Numbered from the stretch's first letter, positions 1 through 12,808 are shown. The stretch is 64,000 nucleotides of DNA from Sporothrix humicola (GCA_021396245.1 WNYE01000066.1:62001-126000); one strand, 5' to 3'. Numbers and translations are program-made. Notes: generated by a model from the sequence alone, not told the origin.

Positions 1-3000
1 GGCCAACAAAAAGGAAACAGAACACCGAGGGTACGATGAGAGGCTAGAAAACAGACAAAAGTAGCTGGTCAGGGGTGGCTGTTAGGTTTTTTTTGTGGGA
101 AACAATGTGGATATGGGGATACTGCAGACGACGAACGACAGCACCGACAAGACCACTTCTGCAGCGAAGAAGGCGACAAAGAACAAGCTAGGATTTTGTT
201 CTCCTGGTGGATTCATTGTGGACATGGACTTGGACTGTTGTGGACATTTTGGTGTGGATACAAATATCAAATTCGTGGTTGGGCTCTTTCAGTTTTTGAA
301 TTTTGAATTTGGTGGCTGTACTCTGTATCCCTGCTTTGCTTCATCTGCACGTCCAACGAGGTGAGGTTCTTTGACGGACATGCATCATTTGGACATGCAA
401 TCAAAGAATAGTCCGTTGGACTCTTTACATGTTATGACGAATGCATCCGACAATAAAGGCGAGGGAACAATATGAACTGTACTCCGTATGTTGAACACAC
501 AATCTCGAAATTCAAAGAACACACAAAAAGAAAAAAGAAAATCCCAAGAAATAAATGTTAGCCTGCCGCCTTCCAAGAGACCACCAAGTGATCCGGGCGT
601 CTGGCGTCGAGGATCCACTGAGTCCACAGCCCACTGAGTCCACTAACAACGACTGTGCACCCGCACCGGTTCGTAAAATAGGAAAGAAGAAGATGTAAAG
701 GTGGAAGGTTGGTGTGGGTGGGCACACAAACAAGAGGCAGGCAGGTGAGAAGGTTGGGCTCTTTCCTTTCTCGAAAAGGGGCTGTCAGTCTGGGCCTGCT
801 TGGTGTGGAGACAAAACCCAAAACGGTGGACGCTACTTATAATAAGTGGCAGATTAAAACGGTGACAAAACGGTAATGCCCGAAAGCCAGAAGGCGCTAG
901 CAAAAATCACAACAAACCACTCGAGGCTCCTGTCACTGGCAAGACACTGCGAAACAGCCAGACAATAGGCGAGACACAAAGGCTGAGAGTCAAGTCTGGC
1001 CTGCTCATGAAAGCGAAATCACAATCAGCCAGGCACCGTCCAGCGACCCGAAATTGAAAGGAAATTCTGACCAACGAGAAGCCATTGAGAGGCGACGACT
1101 CACTTTCGAGTCTAATCAGCCGTGACTGACGAGAGTCACTCTTCTCACTCATCGAATAATTGAAACTACAAGACTCACGACACGATCAGTCATGAAAGAG
1201 AAGAGTTCTTGACGACAAACTTCTTGATATCGCGACTTATCGCAAATGCAGACTTCTCACCTGTGCACCACAGTAATGCGCTGGCCGTGCATTTGTATTT
1301 GCATGCATCTGCAGGAGTACAGAGGACTGAGAACTGCACCAGAACTGCACCAGAAGTACACATGGCTTTGTGCACCTGCGCTTGTACAACACTCCAGGAC
1401 TTGATTCAAAAGGTTTCAACGAGCAACGCACTGGGCAAATCTTGTGCTCCTCTCGGCAACATAGCCGAGCCAGACAGAAGGCGACCCAAAAACGACAGAA
1501 AGAGAAAGAAGACAGAAACGATTCATGTTTGTGATGCGTTTGTGTGAGTTGTGTGATGCACAGTCGCGACTGGAGAAGGATAGGAAAAAGTGAAAACACG
1601 TGACCTCATTGACGTGTCTGGCGTGTCGGCTTTGTTTTGAATTTTGAATTTGATGCGACTTTGTTTTTGCGTTCTTTTGGCCCCTGCACGTGGTCCTATT
1701 TTGGGTGTGTGCCTCCCTGTCCTGGCCCTCATTCTTCTCGAACGCGGCTCGTCTCTTCTGGAATGATTGCAGTTTGATTGAGATTTGGGGCATTCGGGAC
1801 ATCAATACAACGTGTGAGTGTGACGCGTCGCCTTCATTTCCTTTTTCTTGTCTTTCAGGGCACTTTACGGGGGAAACGGGAGAAGACACCAATACTCAAT
1901 AACACAAGACGCGGCGAATATCAACCTCAAAGATGAATATGAAATTTCGGTGGATGGGTTTCCGGGGGCTGCGTCGTCTCAACTTTGACCGTTATTGCTG
2001 TTATTGCGCGGCAATACTTAACACTGATTCTCACATGCAGCTCCCATATTGCCCTATATCATCCCCATACTCTTTTCATATGCCTCCTGTTATTGATACA
2101 GGAACAACAGGAACGTCAGGAACGGCCAGGAACAGGCACAGCACAGCACCTATATTTCGCCAACAAGCATCAATACAAGAGTAACAAAACCAATAGCAGG
2201 CTGAGGCGGCTCAGAGCAGGCTGTGGATGAGGCGAGGAAAACCCGAAGATTGCGGATTGCGGACTGCACTGCAGGCCTTCTTGGGCATCTTTATTTTGAG
2301 GGCCTCTTATTTTGATATTCTTTCCCTATATGAAACGGAGGTTGTTCTGGGGCTTCTTTCGGTCCTGGGTGGCAGATTGAAATTGGTGTGCCTCATCTCG
2401 CGTGGACATGGGCAAATTATGACGGTCTGTTTTTCTTTCGGTCTCGTTTGTCGTTCTCGTCATCCACTCGCAAGTCGCGTCGCTATTGGCGCCAAAAACA
2501 AGAAAACAACAAAACACATCAAACATGAACTGCGATGAACGACACAGAACCACGAAACCACAAACCCAGCCGATGGATATCAATGGATATTCCGATCTGC
2601 TGCGAACGCTTGTCTTGTCGTCGTCGCCTACTGAATATCATTTCTTGACACAGGACGGACCCTGACTTTCTTGATCTTCACTGTTTGTAACGGAGAATGA
2701 AGGGCGAGAGAAGGAAGAAACGGAGTCTTCTCAGTACATAACCGTTGAGTGGGTCCAAACGTGGCATGCCCTTTGCTTCGTTATTTCAAGCCATGGACAC
2801 CCGAGTTGCCGGACACTGAGGTCCTCTGTGACTTTGTGCACGCTTGTTCTCTGTACTCCGTCCGCTTGACGAAAAATATCCGAAACCAACGTCCCAAACC
2901 ATGTCGAAACGGCGGGAGGAGAGAGTACAAAGAACGTCCTGCTTGAAGATTCACCTTGAACGATTCCCAATAGACACGGCACAAGGCAAATCCTCACCCG

Positions 3001-6000
3001 CAAACGGGAACATCAGACGAAGGAAAGAAGGCATAGAGAGGTATTCGATACTCTTGCTGACTTGATACTCGTCGTCTTCACCCCGTCTTGCCTTGCCTTG
3101 TTATTGTCTTCCTGTCCTCCAGTCTTGCCGTTTCTCAAAGTGGCGGTCTGGCAAATCGGATCGTTTAGACCCGCCGAGGTTCAGTCAAGAGCAAGAGGTT
3201 GGTTTTGGCTGCAGCCTTTCCTCCTTTCCTCTCCTTGAAGGCCACGACAGACCGTTCCAGTGGATATGGACCCTGACCTCACGAAAAAAGACCCTTTTCT
3301 CTTTTCTGCCTCCAACTCCACACAACAAGAAACGGCCTGGAAACGACGGCGTCTGCAAACCTGCAGAAACTGCAGCATCGTGCCTGCGTGCACATCTTTT
3401 CTGTCTTTTCTTCACAAATATTCCGGTTTATTCTTGATCATCGTCGTTCTGGCGTCGGCCGTTGTCGTCTCCCCTTTTCTAGCTCCCAACCACGCCTCCG
3501 TAGTCCCTCCTCATTGAAATTGCGTCGCAGCTAGCAACGCTGGTTTCTTCAAGGCTTTGTCCAGACTTGTCAAGTGTTTTCTTTAGACATCTTTAGACAT
3601 CTTGGGACATGTCCCCGTCATTGTCTGTTCACCACTAGCCAAACCCTTTCTAGAACTCTTCGTCCAATAGACCCTGAGGCTAGCCTAGCCGTCGTGTTCT
3701 GGCGTCTTTTGTGTCTTTTTCGAACGTCCGTGTCTGCTCTCTCTTTGATGTGGCCTTCTCCAGTTTTATTACGCACCTCTCATTTTGTTTTTCTGTCATT
3801 GGTTCTTTTCCTCCCACACAGAGTCGTAGCCCCGTGTTGAAAGGAGGCAAGTCTCTTTCAACTTCTCAAGACCACGAGTCCCACATGGGAAAAAGAAGAG
3901 GAAAAGACGCAGGAGCTTGCAGGCACAGACTTTGCACTTGCAACGCAGATTGGGACTTGCAGATGCAGCCAGGGCCGCATCGGTCCCAGGAAATCCCTCA
4001 CTCTAATAAAAATTGACGAGGCAGGCGGCTGTTCACAATCCACACTGAAAGAAAGAGAGACAAAAAGGCAAAAAGACGAACGACAAGAAACCGTTTGAGA
4101 CCAGCCGAGGACCCAGTTGAAGAGAACCCGAATTGTCTCCATGTCTAGTCTCGTCTCCAGTTCCCATGCACCTCGACGATGCAGGAGGACGACGTCGGAG
4201 GACGTTCACATAGTTTAGCTTTGTCAACCCAGCATGTCCCTGCATCGTTTTAGCATGTCTTGTCTGTGTCTTGTCTGTGCTGTTTCTCTCTGTCACTCTT
4301 TTCTGTCTCTCTGTCGCTGCTTGGTTTCAATTGTCGCCGCCTGGTCGGTTTCTTAAACACAAAGATTCACGGCAGCCTATCCGCCCGGATCACAGGCAAG
4401 GCGAGGCAGCCGTCGACAACCAAACACAACTGCCTGTTCATGTTCGTGCCATGTCCATCTTCAATTCCCAACGGCCTTTGGCCCATTCACAACTCTTCAC
4501 TTGAAGACCCTGGTCGAGGCTGGCCTGCTACCAATTTGACACAGGACCCCCTTTTTCATCTTCTTCGTCTTTTTCTCTCTCTTCAATTCATGGAAGGGAA
4601 CGGAGAGGCTCCACTGCTCCCGAGCCATGCCCTGTTCTTTTTGGTTTTTGGTTGTGTCGTTGTTGGACTTCTCAGACTCTGTTCTTGTTTCTGTTCTCCA
4701 GCAAGGGGCTTGCAGACAGTGCCCATACTGTCCTGCTATGATGCAGTGCACGCACAACAAACCGGTTTTGGCTTGTTCCAGTGTCGGCACCTTCCGTATT
4801 ACCACAGTGTGAACTCCCTCTCGACTGCAAGCCCGAGAATCTCCCATTGCACCTGATCGCACCTCTCATTCGTCCAGGCCCTGGGCACTGGGTCTTTCCT
4901 TCCATCAGAAGGAGACGAGGCTCCACACCCCCTTTTCACCACGAGTGGGTTTTGGTGCATGGCGTCGAAAGAGTGTTCTTTCCCTTCTTTCCTTCGTCAC
5001 TTGTCTCCTTCTCCTTCCATTTTCCCTCGCCCGCCGTCCTAGCCGCCACCCAGCCGTTCCTTCCCTTCTGTCCACCACGAGATGCCCACTCTTTCTTTTT
5101 CTAGATTTTCCCTGCTGACCCACATTCAAGGAAACGATGGACGGGCTCAATACGGAAAGAACCTCGAGTACGAAGCGTGCCACCGTTTTAGCACACATAG
5201 CAAAATACCGTTTTGTCTTGGCGGCCATCAAGCTACTGTCTCTTTTCTTCTCAATACGCGTTGTATTTTTGACACTCCCCGGCTTCATGAAAATCTCGAC
5301 AAACTGCTGGACATTTATTCGTTGTAAAAAAGAACCTAAAAGGACCTAACTGGCCTAAATGGCCCAAATGGCACTGGCCTGTTCCGTAATCTGCCAATTT
5401 CACACAGTAACGCCTCCCGTTGTATTTTCACTTCTTTCATCTACGTCAAAGGAAAAGGCCGCTCTCCCGTTGTCCCGTACGCTTAGAGAGATGTACCTCG
5501 CCTTATAAAAGTGGTGCAAAGATACATGGTACCTGTCTATCCAGAGTAATGCCCTGCGACATACCCGTCAGCCAACCGTAATTTGCCGCGCCAAAACGGT
5601 ACGTATTATTACGTCGTAGAAAGCTCTCAAATTGGCCTGCACTTCGTACTCGCCGTGGCTTGAAATAGCACAAGATTGAAGGGAAAAGCCCAGCAACAGC
5701 CAATCTCGCCCAAGTATGGGTGTGGGTGGCTGTCGTCACAATTCTGCAGGACAAAAATCACAATTCACGCTTCGTGAAATGAATTGTTATTACGGCGGAG
5801 CATCCACACGCTACGAGACGACGCCGTTTCCTATTTCCTCTCTTTCCTATTACGGGGTCAGGATCGTTCCAGGCCCAGAAGCCTTGGAGCCTTAGAACTG
5901 CCACCCACTTTCGCCGTAGCGAGAATAGCGACAATAATCACGAGTACAAGCCCGACAGGCCCTGTAAATTATGTAAATTACGGAGTAAATACGTACCTGT

Positions 6001-6050
6001 AGTAATACGTCGTAATTCTGGGCCGTCGACTTTGCCTCGGACGCCGTTTG
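1..6050. other. gene-poor spacer
   Basis: No convincing gene is seen on either strand. Open frames are short, overlap each other in several frames and have no recognisable domain or conserved-looking stretch. Composition alternates between purine-rich and pyrimidine-rich blocks. A TATAAAAG sequence near 5508-5515 stands without an obvious gene downstream. Exact TACTCCGTA motifs lie at 480-488 and, in reverse orientation, at 5979-5987. The left edge may contain untranslated parts of a gene outside the window, but nothing here shows that. Confidence 0.6.
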
Positions 6051-6059
6051 GGGCGTCTG

Positions 6060-8040
6060 GCGTGCATGCACACACCGCCCCATTACTCGTCGGTCGCTCT
6101 TTCCTCTTTCCTCTTTTTGTGTCGCTCTTCCTGGCCTTTCCTGTTTCTCTTGTCACGCACACCCACCAACTTTTTTTAGGGGCTGCACGCCTGGCCGAGC
6201 CCCCCAGTCGTCCGTCTCCATTCCGTTTTCGCCCTCCACTACCACCGCCCACCGCCTGCAAGTGTTTTTCTAGTGTGTTTTTTTCGTCGCTTTATTTTTT
6301 AATAATAATAATTTTTTCTGGGCTTCTGGGCTATTCGCCCTTCGCGCTTGCCTTTCTCGTACTCTCGTTCGCTGTTTCCGCCCCGTTGCCCCCCGTCGCC
6401 CCCTTCTGTCTCCTGCCTTTTCGCTCTTTTTCACGCTCCACTCCGTCATCCCAACCCTTTTTTCCCTTCTATCCTGTCTTTCCTGGACCTCTCTCCTTCC
6501 CTTTCTCTCGTCTTTCGACGCTCTCCCCCAGTCGTGCCTTCCCTTTCTCGACCCCCATCCTATTCCGCACCTCCGTTTATTCACTCTTTTTTGGGTCCTT
6601 CCTTTCTTCTCTCCTTCCCCCATTCTTTTTTTTGTGTCGTCTCCAGTTTTTTGTTTTGCCCTCTCCTTCCTCTTCGTCTCGTCTCTCGTCTTCTCCCCTC
6701 CACCTACCTCTTTTCTCTCCTCTTCCTCTTCTTCTTTTTTTCCTCCTCACCTCGTTTCGTTTTCTCTTTTCCCTCTCCCCTCTTCGTCTTTCTTCTCTCT
6801 CGTCGCGATCGCAGGAACATACGCCCTTTTTGTTTTTCTCTCGTCCTTCGACCTTTCGTCCTCCTCGCGTCTTTCTTCCTCGACTTCCCGCAACCTCGAA
6901 AAACCGTCACCAGAAAAGCATCACAACGACCAAATTCACTTTTGTGTTGTTGTCTTTTTGAAACCTGCGTCCTCCTTTCGGAATCTCTTACTACCTACGT
7001 TCAACATCTTTATCGTTTCTCGACTCGTTTGTTTCGATCCTCGATCCACGTCTGCTCTTGTCCACCGTTCGATACCTTTGCCTGTTCACCGAACCCAACC
7101 TGTTGGAATCTCTGAACAACAAACAACACCGAATCTCTGGACAAACCTGAACAACAAACCTTGGATCCTGTCTTCCTAATTCGACTACTACGCCTGCCAA
7201 CGAAACCTTCAACTTTAAAAACGACAATCCTCTTTCTTTTCTTTTCTTCTCAAAAGTTTTTGTTTTCTGTATTCTTTTTCTTCATTCTACGAAACCTACG
7301 ATCCGATACACCTACGTCCCCTTTTACCATTTTCAACGACCAGTCTTTTCTTCTTTCCCTTCAGCGACAGCCAGCTCGTCCCTGTTTATAGGTCAGTTTT
7401 CACTGTCTGCACCTGGTTGCGTCTCGCGTTGTCAAGCCAAGGGTCACTGCCATCTTCAATACCCGTCATCTTTTGGCGTTGAGGTCCCATCACTTTGACG
7501 TCAAAAGACAACCGGATTGGACATTGGACGGTTCTGCTCTTTTGCTTCTTGGTCCGACGCAGTTCAAGAGGAAATTGTCGTGGTTCTAACATCAACCTGC
7601 ACTTTCAGCCTTTAATTTTCTCGCAACCTCCTTCGAATCCTTCGACCTCCTCTCGACCTCGACTTTGCTCGTCATCTAGATACTCTTCGACCCTCACGGT
7701 CTTATAGTGCCACCTATTTCCAATAGTTGCATTATCGAACCGGACTCCTATGGCTTGCTTCGCCAACTAAAGCAGTTACGAACTTTTTCTTTCCGATCGT
7801 CTCGATCGCCCCCTTTTGCGTGTCTTCTTCCGCCTCCGGATCTTAACAACGTTGTTTGGCGACCAAGTGCTCTCACTTGATCTCCATCTCGCTTGTTTCC
7901 TGAGTGCCTGAAGTTGATTCACAAAAAACAACTCTTTCTTCCTCCGCCTCCTCACCAACCTTTTTTTCTTTGATCGATTTCGTTTGGTTTCATCAGGACC
8001 CAACGAAGTCTTTCCCCACCCCCTCTCACCAACCGCCAAG
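6060..8040 (+). promoter_or_regulatory. long pyrimidine-rich leader of the cyclin gene
   Basis: For about 1.7-2 kb before the cyclin start the + strand is strongly C/T-rich, with long runs of CTT, TCC and TTTC. C/T tracts on the coding strand just upstream of genes are common in filamentous fungal promoters and 5' untranslated regions, and cyclin genes often have long leaders. The tract creates long spurious open frames (309 and 255 codons) rich in Ser, Phe, Leu and Pro. Several upstream ATGs exist, including one in frame at 7984, so upstream-ORF control is possible. Where transcription starts cannot be told from the sequence. Confidence 0.5.
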
Positions 8041-9129
8041 ATGCCTGGAGGCGTTTGTGCCGTGCTCGACTACGAGGTCGAGCTGATGGCCGAATATGTC
8101 GCTGAGATGTCTACCCGTCTGGCCATGGGCACACCAAGAGCCCCTGACTCTTTCCGCAAGTTCATCTCACAAATTCTGTCCTCGACCCGTCTGCCGCGCA
8201 CGACCATCCTGCTGGGCATGAACTACTTTGCCAAGCGCATCAACATGATGAACATGATGAGCTCCGGCAAGCTCACTCTGTCCGAGGGCCACGTCTGGCG
8301 CCTGTTGACCGTGGCGCTGCTGCTCGGCAGCAAGTTCCTCGACGACAACACTTTCCAGAACCGCTCGTGGGCCGATGTCAGCGGCATCCCCGTCCGTGAG
8401 CTCAACAAGCTTGAGCGCGAGTGGATGGAGGCCATTGGCTGGTGCCTCTACGTCAACCTCGACCGCAGCGAGGACTACACCGCCTGGATCAACAGCTGGC
8501 GCGACTGGGAGGCCGGCAAGAAGCGCATCCAGAGACTGGCGTCTCTGACGCTCGAGACCGAGTACGCCAACAGCATTTCTCGCCACAACAGCACCGTTGC
8601 CTACAACACATGGCACCAGGAGCAGATTGCCGAGTATGAGCGCCTGACAAGAGCTAAGCGCAACGAGCAGGCCATGCAGCAAAACTACCGCTCAACCCAC
8701 CACGACCAGCAGTCATGTTGGCCCTACCAGCCCCATCCTGACCCGTGGGCCGCACAAGCACCTCTCACACCGCCCGACTCGGGCTATGGTACCCCCGACT
8801 ACATGAACTCGGCTGCCGCCATGGACACGCAGTACAACGACTGGTTCAACCAGCAGGCACAACAGGCCGCCAGCCGTGCCGTCGCCAACGGTGCCTATGG
8901 CTCCAATGGCCGCCAACAGCAACCACACCAGTACCCGATGTCTGCCGGCCCGACGCCTTACAACTCCCGCAACTTCCCGGCCAAGCTGCCCGCGTACAAC
9001 TTTTACGGCCACAACATCTGGGAGAACAGTGTCGACAGCTCGATGAACTGCATGCCTCACGGCCACATGGGCAAGCAGCCGTCCTATTTCGGTGCTACCC
9101 ACCAGTATGGCCAGCCGGTGATGGGCTAA
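8041..9129 (+). CDS. Clg1/Pcl-type cyclin
   Basis: A 362-residue cyclin of the fungal Clg1/Pho85-cyclin group; such proteins bind a Pcl-type cyclin-dependent kinase (Pho85 in yeast) and direct it to substrates linked to growth, nutrients and morphogenesis. The cyclin box spans roughly residues 35-150: a helix beginning FRKFISQILSSTRLP, then a hydrophobic helix LLTVALLLGSKFLDD and the ELNKLEREWMEAIGW helix. The C-terminal half is rich in Gln, Asn, Tyr and Pro and looks disordered. I chose ATG 8041 because its context (CCAAG-ATG) is good and the protein then starts with the conserved-looking MPGGVCAVLDYEVE; an in-frame ATG at 7984 would add 19 unlike residues. No intron is needed. The exact cyclin subgroup is inferred from overall pattern, not from a search. 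Confidence 0.85.
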   Translation: MPGGVCAVLDYEVELMAEYVAEMSTRLAMGTPRAPDSFRKFISQILSSTRLPRTTILLGMNYFAKRINMMNMMSSGKLTLSEGHVWRLLTVALLLGSKFLDDNTFQNRSWADVSGIPVRELNKLEREWMEAIGWCLYVNLDRSEDYTAWINSWRDWEAGKKRIQRLASLTLETEYANSISRHNSTVAYNTWHQEQIAEYERLTRAKRNEQAMQQNYRSTHHDQQSCWPYQPHPDPWAAQAPLTPPDSGYGTPDYMNSAAAMDTQYNDWFNQQAQQAASRAVANGAYGSNGRQQQPHQYPMSAGPTPYNSRNFPAKLPAYNFYGHNIWENSVDSSMNCMPHGHMGKQPSYFGATHQYGQPVMG

Positions 9130-11766
9130 GCACACTGCTAGCTCTCACTGTCCTGCTTGAGCTTACGTTTTTGTGATTTTCTTTCTGCACAACAGTGTCA
9201 CCGATACACACTGTCCAAAAGCATACGATCTGATGTCTTAGACATTCATTTCCTTTTGTTTTCTTTTTCTTTTCCTTTCATCACTTTGATTCCTGATTTT
9301 CTCGTTCTGGCCGCCAACCAATATTTTTATTATTCACCTTTACGAGCCACACTTACGACAAACGACTGCCGGCGTCCTTTTCTCTTCAGCAACAGAGTAA
9401 ACGCACGCACGCAGCAATCGTCTCTCGACTTGGGCCTCGATTTTCTTACGGCTTTTCATTGTTTCACACTTCATTCGATTTAATGACCTTTCTATACGGC
9501 TTTTTTCGACAACCCATACACATCATCTACAGGCGTTCTTTTGCGGATTTTGGATTTTTTGCGCCTTAATATCCCCCCGGTTTGGATCCATTCGGACTTT
9601 TTCTTGGCATCACATTAAAACGGTCTTGATATATTTGTTTTTGCCTTTGCCTTTTTTGCCTCTTCATTTTTTCGCTTTCATATTTCTTGGTCAATTTCTT
9701 TGACTCCATTTTTTTTTCTTCTGCTATCCGAACTTGGCGGCCGACCTAAAATTTTTACGATAAAACAAACAACGTTACGAATTTATTTACAACAAAGACC
9801 AAAAAAAGGAAGCGTTGGACGGGGATTTCCGGCAAACACCATTCTTCTGGACCACTGGATTTCTCTTCTGTCCCTCGCCATTATTGCACATTTTGCACCT
9901 TTTTCGATTCTCGCGAGAAGATGCACACGAGCACGGGATTTTTCTGAAACAGTGATTGCGGGACACGATAAGGGCAACATGGATTTTGACGATACGATAC
10001 GATGCAGTGGGTGGTTCTTCGGCACAAGACACCAAAAACCCCCCCAAAAAAAATCGGGACCACAAATTGGTTTTCGGTTCTGAGTTTTTTTCTGGGTTTT
10101 GGACTGCCCGATTGGCCAACAGCACAAAAACTGGGCCGCCTTCCCACTTCACTTACACGACCACGATCTCCATCGACCCCATCGGCCCGCATGAACGTCA
10201 CCGTCACCAACCACAGACGACATCTCTGTGCTGGGTTCTGTGTCTCGTGCCCGTCTCTCTTGCACACCAAAAGTTTATACTCGGCGCTTCTTCTTTTTTA
10301 CTTTTCTTTCTTTCTTATTATTTCCTTGGGTCTATTTGTCTTTTCCGCGCTTCATGTGTCCCTATATGTCCTCTACATTTGCGGTTCTTGTTCTTGTTTT
10401 TTGAAGGGAGGTGGGAAAAGGCTATCTGGGTTTGTTACTGTTTGCTTTTCGTCATTCTGACCTTTTTTTGCCGTTACACTCCATTGCATCACGTTCGCGG
10501 GGCTGTTGAGATTTGCTCTTTTTTTTTATTACTTGGGATTCCGGTTCTGTTTCTTCATGATAACCTATTTTTTTCTCTTCATTTTTTTCTTTTATTCTTT
10601 TGTTTATTTTTTATTCTTCTTCCGCCGAGCACAAAAAAGTTGGACCCCGGAAAGGTGACGTCCTCATTGGATCTCTCCTGTCTGGTGGCCAATTTGCCGA
10701 GCGCCTCTTTTATCTTTTTTATTCTTTATTGAGACCCCATATTACTTCTTACTTTTTACTTTTTTACGTTCTCCTTCTTGTCCTCTCGCTACACTTTTTT
10801 TATTGTTCACATTTTAGATACCGTCACATGCGGCTCCCAGCCATGTTCACTTTTTTTTCTTTATTCATTATTCGCTTATTCTTCATCATTGATTGCCTAG
10901 GCCTTCTCTGGAACTTGCCTTTTTTTGTCTTTCTTATACCTATGCCTATACCTATACCAATACCTATTCTATTGATGCACACAAATTTATGCTCACTACA
11001 ACGCACTCGCTTTATTTCCTATGTCTGTGATTTCGGCTGGGTCTCTCTGTTTTTGCTTTTCTGTCTTTTCATTATTTTCTGTTTTATATCTTCACCGCCT
11101 GCGCTACTGCAAAGCAACGCAACGTCTTGTTCTTTTTCGTTTTTCGCCATTCTGCTCCGTTTACCCTGCATTGCATCAAATACCTTTCTGCCCATTGCCC
11201 AATGATGTTTCATGATTTATTTACTGGCTTTCGTTTTCTTCTTCTTTTTTTTTCTGGGACAGGAGAGGAGGAAAGAAACAGTGTGAGATACACAAACACT
11301 ACATACTTACTTTTACTTCTCGCGTCTTCCTCCTCAAAGGCGGTCGATGCATCGTTATTAGTTATACCAAATGCCACCCTTTTACTCTCCCAAAAGATGT
11401 ACTTTCCATATGTTGTAGTGACCATCTGTCAACTTGTTTCGTAGTGTTTCAGTACAGAGTACATGTGCGGATATGTCAAGATACAATTGTGTCTTGTTTA
11501 GTTGTGTCTCGAGATTAAGTAGTCTTTGACTTTGTAGTAATGTCTCGGTACATTCGGTTTACAGGGAATTTACTGTGAAAAGAAAAAGTGATCCATGCTG
11601 TCGTGACTAAAGCCCTGGCAAGACTTTTTTCTGCCGTCTCTATTTTGGTCGTTTGTATTTTTCATCCTAGTTTTTTTTCTCCCGTAAGTCTCGTGGTGGC
11701 TGAAAGAAAAAAAAACTTCTGTCGATGGACGTCATGTCCTGTGGCTCGACTTTTTGTGAAAAGGCT
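9130..11766. other. pyrimidine-rich spacer downstream of the cyclin gene
   Basis: No gene is supported. The + strand stays T- and C-rich to about 11450, continuing the bias seen upstream of the cyclin, and the longest open frames (258 and 201 codons near 9956-11205) are runs of Phe, Leu and Ser that follow from that bias. The first few hundred bases probably hold the cyclin 3' untranslated region. The stretch 11450-11766 is mixed in composition with no visible feature. Confidence 0.5.
10934..10973. repeat. imperfect CCTATA hexamer microsatellite
   Basis: About six tandem hexamers of the form CCTATA/CCTATG/CCAATA occur in a row within the T-rich spacer downstream of the cyclin gene. This is a simple-sequence tract; no function is visible. 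Confidence 0.75.
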
Positions 11767-11845
11767 AGAGTGGAGCCTTGCGTAGCAACCAATCACAGGC
11801 GGTAGAGTAACGGCCGACGACGGCTGCCAATCGAGGCTCCACTCT
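11767..11845. promoter_or_regulatory. 12-bp inverted repeat enclosing two CCAAT boxes
   Basis: AGAGTGGAGCCT at 11767-11778 is perfectly repeated in inverse at 11834-11845, leaving a 55-nt loop. One more G-C pair forms inside after a wobble. Between the arms lie two CCAAT sequences in the same orientation (11789-11793 and 11827-11831). The unit ends 112 bases before the start codon of the gene at 11957, so it is placed as a core-promoter element. CCAAT boxes are bound by the fungal HapB/C/E complex; a function for the inverted repeat is inference. Confidence 0.5.
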
Positions 11846-11956
11846 GTACCTGCCTCTGACAACACAAAGACAACAACCACGCGTGGATGACTACACCTCT
11901 TATCCTTATCTTTATCGTCCTCTCATAATCATTTTCACCCGTCGAGAACACTCACA

Positions 11957-12808
11957 ATGTCCTCCCGCTTCGTGTCGGCGGGCACAATCGACGCCGCCAC
12001 GGGGGATGTTGTGAAGGAGAAGGCGGCGACGTCGACGGCGACAAAGGAGTCCGCAACAAAGGAGTCGACGAAGTCGACAGAGACGCCGTCAACAGCACCG
12101 TCAACAGCGCCGTTGGCATCAACAACGCCATCTACGACGACAACGACGGCGACATCTGCCCCATCTCCCCCAACATCCGCCCGCCAGGCCGAATGGGCCG
12201 CTGTCGAAAAACAGCTCGAGGCGGAGCGCCAGAAGCGAGCCGAGGCGAGGAAAGCCCTTGGGAGTGGAGTGGCCGAGAAGAGCCTGTTTGACGTCCTGCA
12301 GGCCAACAAGGCGGCCAAGCAGGCAGCTTTCGAAGAAGCGCACCGCCTGAAAAACCAGTTCCGGGCGCTGGACGAGGACGAAATCGAGTTTCTGGAAGGC
12401 GTGGAGGCGGATGCGCGACGGGAAGCGGCGCGGGTGGCGGCAGAGACGGCGGCCGGACTGGACGCGTTCCGGGCGGCACAGTCTGGCAAGAAGGAGGACG
12501 ACAAGGGCAGCGACGACGACGGCGACAACATTGCCGTTGAAGAGACAGACACGACATGGTCTGTCAACCGGAAGCGCAAACGCAAGGACAAGGCAGGGGC
12601 GTTCCCGAACCTGAAGAGGAAAGGAAGCGCGGCAGAAAAGGACAAGGAGAAGAAGGAGGAAGGCAAGAAGGAGGAGCCAGAAGCGAGGAAGGAACCAGAG
12701 GCAGCCCCTGCATCAATCACAGAGGCCAAGACAGCGCCACCGGCACCAAAGGCAAAGCCAGCACTGGGTCTGGTTGCCTATGGATCCGACGACGACGACA
12801 GTGACTGA
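11957..12808 (+). CDS. Fyv6/FAM192A (NIP30) N-terminal domain protein
   Basis: A 283-residue nuclear-type protein. The N-terminus MSSRFVSAG followed, after a low-complexity Ala/Thr/Ser stretch (about residues 14-74), by a charged helical block (RQAEWAAVEKQLEAERQ and KSLFDVLQANKAAKQAAFEE, about residues 75-145) matches the Fyv6/FAM192A domain. In yeast Fyv6 takes part in the second step of splicing; the human homologue PSME3IP1 binds the PA28-gamma proteasome activator. The rest is a lysine/glutamate-rich disordered tail with a basic NRKRKRKDK motif that could be a nuclear signal, ending in an acidic SDDDDSD. No intron is needed. It converges with TIM54, their stops 455 bases apart. Family assignment is by the N-terminal block; the role in this organism is inferred. 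Confidence 0.85.
   Translation: MSSRFVSAGTIDAATGDVVKEKAATSTATKESATKESTKSTETPSTAPSTAPLASTTPSTTTTTATSAPSPPTSARQAEWAAVEKQLEAERQKRAEARKALGSGVAEKSLFDVLQANKAAKQAAFEEAHRLKNQFRALDEDEIEFLEGVEADARREAARVAAETAAGLDAFRAAQSGKKEDDKGSDDDGDNIAVEETDTTWSVNRKRKRKDKAGAFPNLKRKGSAAEKDKEKKEEGKKEEPEARKEPEAAPASITEAKTAPPAPKAKPALGLVAYGSDDDDSD

Noticed and set aside
4260..4856. 198-codon + strand frame
   Set aside because: Cys/Leu/Ser-rich, overlapped by other frames of similar length, no recognisable feature.
6032..7179. Long + strand frames of 309, 255 and 181 codons
   Set aside because: They overlap in all three frames and consist of Ser, Phe, Leu and Pro runs that follow directly from the C/T-rich DNA.
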